In this document: piece after piece, positions 18,234-27,124 of the stretch | Position numbering within the stretch: position 1 is the first letter of the stretch | Layout of the letters: each line of letters starts with the position of its first letter | Assembly (NCBI GenBank): GCA_002633005.1 | Contig: NMRA01001273.1 | Location: forward strand, 1-27,124 | From: Phoronis australis | Taxonomy: Eukaryota > Phoronida > Phoronidae | DNA: 27,124 nucleotides | Direction of reading: 5' to 3' | The notes under the pieces: model-generated | What the model saw: the letters and a program-made list of their open reading frames with translations, nothing else | The model's database searches: none | Told to the model about the DNA's origin: nothing | Translations under genes and position numbers: made by a program

Positions 18234-19724
18234 CATGTCGTGAACACATCCACTAAAACAAGAAACTGTAGGAACACCGCATTTATCCACCTTCACTCTT
18301 ATCAGGCTTCTATTGTGAGTCAGCATGCGTGAATAATTGGGTGATAAGTCACCTCTGGAACTACTTTGGGCTGAATGGATGACCAGGCCATAAAATGATA
18401 ATTAGCCAAGACCAGTTACTATAATGCAACAAAGAACAAGTAATAATGTCTTGCATCACCTAGCCTTGGTGGAAAGCTGTATACTGTATTGGCTCAAACA
18501 AACGCTTAGAAAAATTCATTTCACGGGGAGGGGACGCTTATTGTAGTGAGCCTACGGCAGTTGAAACCCGGTTTCCCAAACGGGTAAAATCGGAAGCTAG
18601 GATTCATCAAATTTACGCTCTGTGACGTATTTGTAGCCTATGACAGCCTTTCTACAAAATTGTGGTGCATTGCTATCAACTTCCGTTGTTAAATTACGAT
18701 AATTTTTCAAAAAATTGTGCTCATCACAGGGCGAAAACTTGCCGACTGATGCGTCGCTGAATCGCGATCGTCAATAGGAAAACTTGTACTCTTGAATAAA
18801 AATATAGTTTCGACTCAACAAATTACCTGAAATCTTCCTGATGTTTTACAATTTTTAAAGTTCCTGTGGAGTCCAGATTAATTGCGATTAAGTCCAAATG
18901 TGCGCTACATCGTACTCCACAACACGAGAAAAATCTCTGGATGAACACACATGTTGTTGTCACGTGACGTTTGTTTTGAAGGTCGTCTGCGTATGAGAGT
19001 GAGTGAGCGTGCGTGTGCGGGTCATCGACGATAGACTTTTTTGTTACAAAAGGCGGAGGATTATGCAAGAAAATGGCGTTTACTAGATTGTTTTTCACTT
19101 AAACGGCTGTAACGTGCAAGGTGAGTGCGCTCGCAGAGTCACATCTCGGAAGTTTCCGGTTTGACGGATGACAAAGAACGATCTCAATGAAATTACACAA
19201 AGTCGTTTTAGAGCTTGTAATAGCTATACAAAACGTATTTTGAGTATTAAAATGCATTTTTTCCAAAACCTAAATAACACACGGAGTAGTTCTACATTTA
19301 TACAATCCTAACTTGGGTCCTATATTTTTGTATTCGTGCGCGCCGAATGAAAGTAATCGTGAGTGTTTCTGTGTTGCAAAATCTCTTATCCTGGGTCGAT
19401 TTGAAAAATTCAAAGTTGTATTCGTATTTGTTTTCGCTCCTCTTTTCAAATATTACAGTTAAAACTACGTAAAATTCTCTCCATAAAAAGTACAGTTGTT
19501 AGGCTAGACTGTAATCAGCTGATCATATCCGCATGAGCGAAGGCAATTATCCTCGCTCGTGACTCGATGAATAGAGCAGCTTGGCGGCATCCCTTTGAGC
19601 ATGAGCCGAGCGCGTCTCAGCCAAGGTGGATAAATACGGTCTAGTTCAATTTTCCATACCCCGCCGTTTACCTTAAACACCGGGGTTAGAACCAATTTTA
19701 TTTAGTGGGAATGTTCATAGCATG
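18234..19724 (+). mobile_element. Repeat family R1, copy B (about 1.5 kb)
   Basis: The start CATGTCGTGAACACATCC and the end GGGAATGTTCATAGCATG match copy A, and in this copy both ends read CATG...CATG, so the inverted termini are CATGTCGTGAACA / CATGCTATGAACA. It lacks the roughly 490-bp insert and the 96-bp duplication of copy A. The conserved CACGTGACG lies at about 18961. The minus-strand frames 18823-19098 and 19504-19695 correspond to similar frames in copy A only because the DNA is homologous. No transposase is encoded. Confidence 0.75.
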
Positions 19725-19883
19725 GTGTTGGTGGCGTTTCTTGACAAAGGACCATTACCCAAATTACGATCGTTGGTTTTAGATATGATTTAAAACTGCT
19801 ATGGTCGTTTTATTTTTAATACTCCAGTCTACTTTGTTTTGTTTACTGCTCGCAGGTTACTAACTTTTGATTTTATTTTTAAG

Positions 19884-19994
19884 CTCGAAGTGGCAAATCA
19901 GTGGCAGATTTTGATCGTCAGAGAAAGTTGACTCTCGCTCGCCGACCAGGCACCTCGATCATCTATTGCTTGGATTTTCTCAGTGACTTTGAAG
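19884..19994 (+). CDS. Possible internal exon, product unknown
   Basis: A pyrimidine-rich tract ends TTTTATTTTTAAG at 19883, and GTAACC follows at 19995. The 111 bases between are open in one frame (phase 1 at both ends): RSGKSVADFDRQRKLTLARR... to ...CLDFLSDFE. Stop codons in that frame lie just outside both boundaries, as expected if it were an exon. I do not recognise the protein. No neighbouring exon was found. Confidence 0.25.
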
Positions 19995-22259
19995 GTAACC
20001 ATCATAGTTAATCTTCACAACACGACACCTGTTTCATCATAGCTAGCCGATTACCGAATATCGCACTGAATTTTCAGGTTAGTGTGCTGCTCCTCAAATA
20101 AAGTATATAGTTCAACGCCGGCGACAAGCATTGGCAAAAATCTTTTGACATCTAATTCGGTCAAAGTGTGTTGTTCCTATTTGTTGTAGTTTAGTTGTAT
20201 ACTAAAAGTATAAACCGCGAGCCCCAATTATGATCAGCGTTTGTTTATCAATATGCACGGTTGTTTATCTTCATTCTGTAACCAATGTTCGTAGTGTTTA
20301 GCTCATTAGCTACTAGTTCATCGATTTTTAAAAATTGAAAACCATGCGATATTGATTTTTGCAGCTGAATACTTTCGTACCGTTTTATTGGTTTATGCAT
20401 TTTGAAAATTGTCCCGTATGTACAGGGGAGAGAGGTTTACTACAGTAATTGCTCGCACTGGACTGTGCGGTCATCACAACTGCATCAGACTCTGGCGCCG
20501 CGCTCACTTTGATCCTGGTGCAAGCCGTTCCGAACGAGGCTGAAGAAGCAGCGGTGAAAAGTCCCTCATATCTTTAGAATTGAATGTTTTCCTGGTTAGC
20601 AAATTATTCACGGCAAGGGCGCGCGAGGAGACTCAGAGCACAAGTTAATTCAACTTCATTAACCCCCAACGTTCTTATCGCCACCACCTCTGCACCCATC
20701 CTTCTTCACGTTCTCCCAAATGTCATCAAATTTGTATCGCACGCCGTGAGGGGACGACAAATACCGGAGATATGCAACCACAAGTTGATCGAGTAACCGA
20801 ATCGATCTACTTCAAGTTATAACTGTAGCGGCAAAAATTGGAATTGGACAAACTATATATATATATGTGCGTGTGCCGTGCGTGTGCCGTGCGTGTGCCG
20901 TGCGTGTGTCGTGCGTGTGTGTGTAGGCTAGCTGATGATCAGCTCAGCAACTCGATTGCTCAGCTCGTATCCGCCCAGATGCATGGCCCTAATGATTAGG
21001 CCGAAACAAAGTCGTTCAATAGTGGCATCTCAGTTGTAGGTAGACAATGGTTCTCTACATCTACTGGAAAAAGGTGTCGCCTTCAGCCCTTGATTTGACG
21101 AAAGTTATTGTAAGCTTCTGTATTGTATAGGGCAATTATTGCATTAGCGATGACTTCATAATTATGAGCCTATAAGCATGACTAACCCGTCGAAATCGAT
21201 TCACGCATGTGCCTTGGCCGGCGCCCCAGCATGTAGTCAATATTGGAGGGGGAGGGGTGGTTTGAACTTCTAGAATGGTGGACCTTTGATATTTTGCAAA
21301 CGTCGACACAGGTTTCGATAAGGCCTTTGTTGGCAAAGCTTAACAGTACGGCGTTTTCCCGCTGCGATCCCAACTTGTTCGATTCTATAGCCCGACAACC
21401 ATGGTTGGGAAGTTTACCCCTATAGCCAATATCTTACACGACTGATTAACTCCATTTTGGCATTCATGGTTGGTCAGGACCAGCTCTCTTTTGTTCGATA
21501 ATTGCTCTAATCTCCAATAAGATCCTATCTACCCTGACTGGGCTGTGCTGTTAAAAATAAAAAAGTAAAGTTATAACATACTTGAACATTAGCCAATAGA
21601 ATTTCTGAAATCTTCGTCAAACCGCGAGTTACGACAATCTATTTTTTCCGAATGTACCAATTTCCTTTGGGTTTTACTGTGTTCACACGTGGTCTAGGTG
21701 TAATTAAAGCCTGGTAGATAATTGGCCTGCTTGTTGTCATAACAGACAAAAGAATGTGCTTGGCAGTTCACAAAGTACCTAGATGTTATCACACGCTCAG
21801 AACCCCCTACGTCTGGTAAAGTCACTGAATGGGAAAATGCTGTCGCTGAACCCCCCCTGACTATGGGCTTGGGGGTGTTCAGTACTTATGAAATTCGATC
21901 GCTAATTTCTCTTATAATGCATCTATTTAAAAATTTGAAGACGGCTAATATTTGCTTTTGTCTGTGGGGTTTGCGATTCACAAGCACTAAGATCACTACT
22001 GCAGTTTAAAGCCTATTTTGAACAGTAACACTTGGACTGAAATTTCTATATCCTACAGTATATTACGAGCATTGAGCTGAGCCCAGTAGTTCCATTAATT
22101 GTCAAATGTAACGAATTGTTAGGGATATTGGTTTGCTTTTGTATACGTCACCGCGAGAATCATCTTTTAATTCAAACAGCTGCGAATAACAAGCGCACCC
22201 AATGGTGTTTCATTCAGACCGATCAATATTTGTTGTCGACCTTTTGTTGTTTGTGCAGT
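19995..22259. other. 2.3 kb without a supported gene
   Basis: A 70-codon plus-strand frame (20584-20796) and several 60-66-codon frames near 21140-21425 have no domain features. At 20853-20925 a TA run is followed by repeated GTGCGTGTGCC (11-bp unit, about four copies, degenerate at the end). The rest is AT-rich sequence without transposon termini or RNA genes that I recognise. Confidence 0.5.
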
Positions 22260-22307
22260 CCCATACGAAAAAGTACACTGGACTTTCAGTTGGGACAGGA
22301 ATTGAAA

Positions 22308-22541
22308 TTCAATTGAGGTTCAATTGAGATTCAATTGAAATTCAATTGAAGTTTTTCCCATGTAAATGAATTGATTCAATTCATTAGCATATTCAATAGC
22401 CATTCAATAGGAATTCAATAGCCGTTCAATAGCCATTCAATTCTCCATGCAGTACAGGATCATCCCATATTCAATAACCATTCAATAGCCATTCAATAGC
22501 CGTTCAATGGCCATTCAATAGCCGTTCAATGGCCATTCAAT
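22308..22541 (+). repeat. Left array of 11-bp-phased TTCAAT motifs
   Basis: TTCAAT begins at 22308, 22319, 22330, 22341 (palindromic TTCAATTGA form); at 22392, 22403, 22414, 22425, 22436; and at 22470, 22481, 22492, 22503, 22514, 22525, 22536. Within each group the spacing is exactly 11 bases, about one helical turn. The repeat unit is RTTCAATAGCC. Confidence 0.95.
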
Positions 22542-22559
22542 TTTTCTAACTATACAGAA

Positions 22560-23028
22560 TATTTTGAATTTCAAGTATTTTCTATAATAAATTAACTCTT
22601 TCAAAAATAGGATGTATTGTTGTTAACCTGTTCAAGAGATAAGAATAGTTCACAATCTTCATTCAACAACCTGGCATGCACGAATAAAATCAAATCATAG
22701 ACAACTGAACATTTCGAAACCTTAAATCGAAACTTGCACAAGTATTACAATTATCATACAGCATCAGTCAAAGAAAAACAAAAACAGAGCCTTAGGCATT
22801 TGAATAGTAGCAGCCTTTGTAAACATTTTGAAGAATCTAATGCTGACTAATTGTACATTGTTTTTTAAACATTTGTATGCTGAGCCTCGTACATGAAATA
22901 ATCATTTGACACTATGAACAATTAGTTGAACACATCCATACGTTGAAGGGTAAAGTAGTATTTTATATCCAGTTAGCTAAATATATGTAGGCGATAAGAT
23001 AAAAAATAATTATTTCAGGCATACAAAG
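22560..23028. other. Body of the TTCAAT element, no gene seen
   Basis: AT-rich sequence downstream (3') of the minus-strand gene remnant. No long frame or motif is visible. Confidence 0.5.
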
Positions 23029-24025
23029 CTATAGCAGCAAAATATTAGTTGTCTGAAAAGCACGGTCCACATGTGATACCAAATCTTTAAATGTCGGCAT
23101 TGTACAGCCTTTCATGGTCTCTGCAGAACTCTGGAGTCCGCACTTTTCAGAGTACTGAGACTTGATATAATCCATTAATTTCAGGTATCTGTCCACAACA
23201 GGAACTGATGACCGCGGCACAGTGTTGGTGGGTCAGTGGGTATTAGCTCCCAAGAGTTATAGTCTTTCACTTTATCATGCATGTTTTCAAAGTCTTCTTC
23301 TGAACTAAAAAAGTTGAAAAATATCCAATTAGAGGGTATCAAATAATAAAAGTATTAAGTAAATTTGAATTATGTATTGAGCTTGTCGCTCAGGAAATAC
23401 ACGAATGCTTTCTTAGTTAATTAGCCATAGTCTGGCTTTTGACTAAGAGTTATTTGCTACACTAATGGAAACTCATATCCGAAGTTTGATTTTTAGTCCT
23501 ATGAGCAGAACAGTTAATTAAACCATACTGCAGAGACACTACCGGTAGATGACTGGTGGCAATGGCAAACCTCTAATATCCGATACATCTCTTACTTAGT
23601 TCCTGTAGCTCAATTATTTAGTTTCCGTTCATGTAACAAAAATAAAAAATTACTTTTCTCTCATTGCTCTGATGTGAAAATTTTAACACAGAATCATAAC
23701 AACGTGTTTCTATGTCTCAAGTAATTAAAGTAAATAAAATATGTTAGGTCAAAACACTATTAACTGACACTTGTCTTGGCATTAACTACATGCACATGCA
23801 GGTTTTGGTCTGTAACCCAACTCATTTTGAAATCTGTGCTCTATACTACTTAACTTCCATAACCTTAATCAATTGAATCAGTTAAAAAACTTCCTTTTTG
23901 TTTGTAAGACTAAAACTACTCATTCATAAGTGAAACATAAATGTCACTTAACAATCAAATTGACAAAAATACAATGTTGAAATCAAAAACTCACCATTTA
24001 ATGTATTCAGTTCTTCACTATCCAT
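23029..24025 (-). pseudogene. Spliced, frameshifted small gene remnant in the TTCAAT element
   Basis: On the minus strand an ATG at 24025 opens 10 codons (MDSEELNTLN) plus one base to a GTGAGT donor at 23994. The acceptor TTTTTTAGTTCAG at 23300 restores frame, continuing EEDFENMHDKVKDYNSWEL and so on. The frame is then interrupted near 23218-23226: the upstream frame ends shortly after, while a second frame resumes with PRSSVPVVDRYLKLMDYIKS and runs to a TAG at 23029. A one-base change would account for it. An acidic N-terminus and a helix-rich C-terminus are all that can be described; the family is not recognised. The upstream exon frame is also open 5' of the ATG for about 30 codons, so the true start could lie further upstream. 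Confidence 0.4.
23330..23988 (-). other. Probable intron of the element's gene remnant
   Basis: This interval lies between the donor at 23994 and the acceptor at 23300. It is AT-rich and carries no frame or repeat of note. Confidence 0.35.
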
Positions 24026-24188
24026 GCAGAGTTTATGCTGGACCAAAACCGTTTGAGAGGGTTTGAAAATCTTAAAGGTCACTTTCCAGGGATGTAACCT
24101 TGACAACCAATTGGTAACACATGTTTAAAATAAACATTGCTGGTAACTTGTTAAATCAAACCATCCAGAAATTCCCTAAGTCTTGAAA

Positions 24189-24491
24189 TTCAATAGTCAT
24201 TCAATTCCATGACATCCTGAAATTTTCTAAGTCCTCAAATTCAATAACTATTCAATTCCGAACGGCCAAAATTTTTCTAAGTCCTGGAATTCAATAGCCA
24301 TTCAATACAGAACAGCTAAAAATTTTGTAAGTGCGGAAATTCAATAGCCGTTCAATAGCCGTTCAATAGCCATTCAATTGACGGCAAGGGAAGTGCCAAT
24401 TGAATTTTCATTCAATAGACATATTCAATAGAACTTCAATTTTCTATTGAAATTCAATTGAATTTCAATTGAATCTCAATTGAAACTCAAC
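24189..24491 (+). repeat. Right array of 11-bp-phased TTCAAT motifs
   Basis: TTCAAT occurs in 11-base pairs at 24189/24200, 24240/24251 and 24290/24301, with about 50 bases between pairs and a shared AAATTTTCTAAGTCC spacer. It then runs at 24340, 24351, 24362, 24373 and ends with the palindromic form at 24453, 24464, 24475 and 24486 (the last two with CTCAAT), again at 11 bases. Confidence 0.95.
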
Positions 24492-24594
24492 TTTTCCTTT
24501 TCCTATGGGGTCATCTCTCAGTGAGGCAATGTGATGTGAAAAGGCAGCTACATCTATCATTTGAGGGGCTTACAATGATACAATGATTTGATTA

Positions 24595-25539
24595 CATGTG
24601 GTGAACACATCCATTAGCACAATTAGAAACTGTAGGGACACTGCATTTATCCACCTTCACTCTTATCAGGCTTCTATCGTGAGTCAGCATGCGTGAATAA
24701 TTGGCTGATAAGCCACCTCTAGAACTACTTTTGGCTGAATGGATGACCAGGCCATAAAATGATAATTAGCCAAGACCAGTTTTATACTAATGCAACAAAG
24801 AATAATGTTGTAGCATCACCTAGCCTTGGTGGAAAGCTGTATATTGTATTGGCTCTAATAAACGCTTAGAAAAATTCATTTCACGGGGGATTCTTATTGT
24901 AGCCTACGGCAGTTGAAAGCCGGTTTCCCGGTAAAATCGGAAGCTCTAAGGATTCATAAAATTTACGCTCTGTGACGTATTTTTAGCCTATGACAGTCTT
25001 TCTACAAAATTGTGGTGCATTGCTTTGAACTTCCGTTGTTATATTACAATAATTTTTTAAAAAATTGTGCTCATCACAGGGCGAAAACTTGCCGACTGCG
25101 TCCCTGAATCGCCATCGTCAATAAGAAAACTTGAACTCTTGAACAAAAATATAGTTTCGACTCAACAAATTACCTGTAATCTTCGATGTTCTACAATTTT
25201 TAAAGTTCATGTGGAGTTCAGGTTAATTGCGATTAAGTGCAAATCTGCGCTACATCGTACCCTACAACACGAGAAAAATCTCTGGATGAACACACATGTT
25301 GTTGTCACGTGACGTTTGTTTTGAAGTTCGTCTGCGTATGAGAGTGAGTGCCGGAGCGTGCGTGTGTGGGTCATCGACGATAGACTTTTTTGTTACAAAA
25401 GGCGGAGGATTATGCAGGAAAATGGCGTTTACTAGATTGTTTTTTCATTTAAACGGCTGCAACGTGCAAGGTGAGTGCTGGTTAACTCCAGATTTTGTGT
25501 GCACAGGCCGACGGTCGTTAGCTCTACCGTGGAGTATTA
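24595..25539 (+). mobile_element. Repeat family R1, copy C (5' part only)
   Basis: This copy begins CATGTGGTGAACACATCC and follows copy A to GTGGAGTATTA, then diverges. It includes the first about 70 bases of the copy-A insert (through TTTTGTGTGCACAGGCCGAC), so copy A and copy C share an older, longer form from which copy B has lost the middle. The 3' terminus is missing. The CACGTGACG core is at about 25307. Frames at 25067-25312 and 25296-25622 follow the repeat and are not supported as genes, though one extra T here opens a frame that is closed in A and B. Confidence 0.75.
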
Positions 25540-27124
25540 TAGTATCAGTCCACGGATCCACCGACCACTGTACAGCCAACAAGAGGCAAGGTGGGGGGTC
25601 AGTCATTCAGATCCATGTTTAGTCTGATAAATCACATTAGGGATGAGAGAAAATGGGTGAAGTATGACACCACAAAGTTTGGTGGTTTAGGAGATACAAG
25701 CGAAGTGTTCTGGGGGGCAAAATGAGGCAATTTCTTGGTGTGGAATGAGTCATTCTTTGACCAAATTTTCTACTCCAGTTTCTGCTTCAAACAGAATCGT
25801 TTCTGAACAATTTTGATATCACATGATAGGTTCATGACCAATGTCAGTAAAAACGGCATCGACACTGCAATATCGGTTACCATATGGTAACACTGGAACT
25901 GTTTCCGTGGACTCGCATTTCCGTCTTGTGAAAAACCAGCAATAAGTTGTACCCTTTTAGCGAAGCTGCCCCCGCGAGAAAACTAAAAATAATAACATGG
26001 GCATGTAGAAGACTCCATGCCCTTGAAATTAATACAATAAAAACTTTGTCAGCCCTTCAGGCAGGCTTGGTACTAGGTGTCTGAATTTCACTATTTTCAG
26101 ACCGCGTATGTGTATTTGTCATGTTAAACCAGTCACTATAGTTGTGCGCCGTTTCTACGCATTAATTTGCCGTGGTATGACACAACAATTAAAACAATTG
26201 GTTTGCTTAAATGTTTTGAATTAATTTTAAGGACACTAGCATTTCCAAATAAAATATGAAATTATACTAAATTTGTTCATCCAACTCGTCTGAATACCAA
26301 ACTAAAGCTTACAATGCGTTAGTTGAATGATGGTTGACCTAAAGTGCGGGTTTGCGAATTTATCTATTTATCTGGCACTGCCAGTCGCATCAAATGTGGT
26401 ATTTCCACAAATTGCGGAGAGAAAGAACTTTGGAAACTCTTGGGAAATGCCCAAGGTATAGAGCAAGACATTTGAGCACCTTATAAGAGTACGTGGAGCT
26501 GATGTGGAGGTGGAACGTGTCCTCCTGAGAAGTAGTCTGTCTCAGTGCTTGCCTCGGAAGCAGGTGTGCAGGAGCTATACATAATCTACCGTATTAGATT
26601 CACTTAACCGAATCATCGTTACAACACTCGAGATATATTGGCGTTGCCAAAGACACTGAGAACATCCACTGCACACTAAAGGAGAAATCTGATAGAGGTC
26701 TGAAAAATGACCAAAAACGTTAAGTCAAGGTTAAACGTCCAGCTTCGTGTGAGCTCAGGTAGGAATCACTAAACTCCAGGGTCCGACCCTGAGGAATATT
26801 TTTAGAAGCGCATCATTCATGCAAAAATACTTTTATTGACACACCGTGATTGCTTATAACTTGGGCCTTATTGCTCTTATTCAAATGTGTTGATGTTTAT
26901 GCAACTACATTGGCATAGAAAATAGGTAGTCATCATAACTTTTTATAACAACCACCAAATGTGTAATGTAACTTCTGCCTATGAACTACTTTTAGAGACT
27001 AGGGAGTATGTTATGTCTACCAATGATTTTCTGCGATTATGAAGTTATTTAAACATGCTAAAGCCGTCACTTTAGCTTGGTATTCATATTTTCTGAGCCG
27101 AAATGGCCACATAAAATTTAATAT
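25540..27124. other. 3' flank without a supported gene
   Basis: Mixed AT-rich sequence. A perfect 16-bp palindrome, GTTACCATATGGTAAC, lies at 25876-25891. One possible exon is listed at 26462-26584. Nothing else is recognised to the end of the window. Confidence 0.5.
26462..26584 (+). pseudogene. Possible fragment of a helix-turn-helix/integrase-type transposon protein
   Basis: Forty codons are open between TAG at 26459 and TAA at 26582: SKTFEHLIRVRGADVEVERV then LLRSSLSQCLPRKQ. The pattern L-x-R-x-R-G-x-x-V-x-x-x-R-V-x-x-x-L resembles the helix-turn-helix segment that precedes an integrase core in a group of invertebrate transposon proteins, a recollection of pattern rather than an alignment. 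A donor-like CAG|GTGTGC follows the Lys-Gln. There is no start codon, so it would be an internal exon or a fragment. A chance frame cannot be excluded. Confidence 0.22.

Larger units (their letters stand above)
22260..24509 (-). mobile_element. 2.25 kb DNA element with CCCATA ends and 11-bp-phased TTCAAT arrays
   Basis: The left end reads CCCATACGAAAAAG and the right end, reverse-complemented, CCCATAGGAAAAG. Inside each end lies a block of TTCAATTGA(A/G) palindromes, then arrays of (A/G)TTCAATAGCC. Between the arrays is a spliced but frameshifted minus-strand gene remnant. The layout (short TIR, palindromic subterminal array, body, mirrored array) is that of a DNA transposon. No flanking duplication is obvious (GT on both sides is trivial), so the superfamily is unassigned. 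Confidence 0.65.

Noticed and set aside
22308-22541. CRISPR-like array
   Set aside because: The units are 11 bases with no unique spacers, the genome is eukaryotic, and the motifs sit at transposon ends.

Overview
The window reads as nuclear DNA of an animal, probably a marine invertebrate. It is AT-rich with scattered CpG-rich patches, has GT..AG intron signals and polymerase II promoter motifs, and is crowded with degraded DNA transposons and tandem repeats. There are no operons, Shine-Dalgarno sites, rRNA or tRNA genes that I can see. The species cannot be fixed from this sequence; the repertoire (Ginger1, SGNH-hydrolase-carrying elements, hAT-like MITEs) would fit a lancelet, hemichordate, echinoderm, cnidarian or mollusc.

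The centrepiece is a 12.0 kb Ginger1 DNA transposon at 5314-17346. It is bounded by perfect 39-bp terminal inverted repeats that start TGTCG, with GCGG on the left and CCGG on the right as a once-mutated CCGG target duplication. Its minus-strand transposase gene has two exons (17146-17023 and 14623-12318) joined by a phase-matched 2.4 kb intron, giving a predicted 809-residue protein. In order it carries an H2C2 zinc finger, a Gypsy-type DDE integrase core, a GPY motif, a Ser/Pro-rich linker with a SUMO-interaction-like motif and basic cluster, a Ulp1-like cysteine protease with H, D, Q and C present, and a C-terminal PHD finger. On the plus strand, convergent to it, lies an intact SGNH/GDSL-hydrolase-like gene (9164-9736) behind a compact CCAAT-TATA-Inr promoter. 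The rest of the element is non-coding and holds a 145-bp MITE, a perfect 14-bp x 8 minisatellite and several tandem duplications.

Outside Ginger1, a previously unnamed non-autonomous repeat family occurs three times in the same orientation (1085-3107, 18234-19724, 24595-25539), with imperfect inverted termini and a conserved CACGTGACG core. A separate 2.25 kb element (22260-24509) has CCCATA termini and arrays of TTCAAT motifs phased at exactly 11 bp. It contains a frameshifted, spliced minus-strand gene remnant. Possible host or transposon exons without a recognised product lie at 151-184, 4898-5068, 19884-19994 and 26462-26584. The remaining sequence (3108-4870, 5353-6490, 17424-18233, 19995-22259, 25540-27124) shows no convincing gene.
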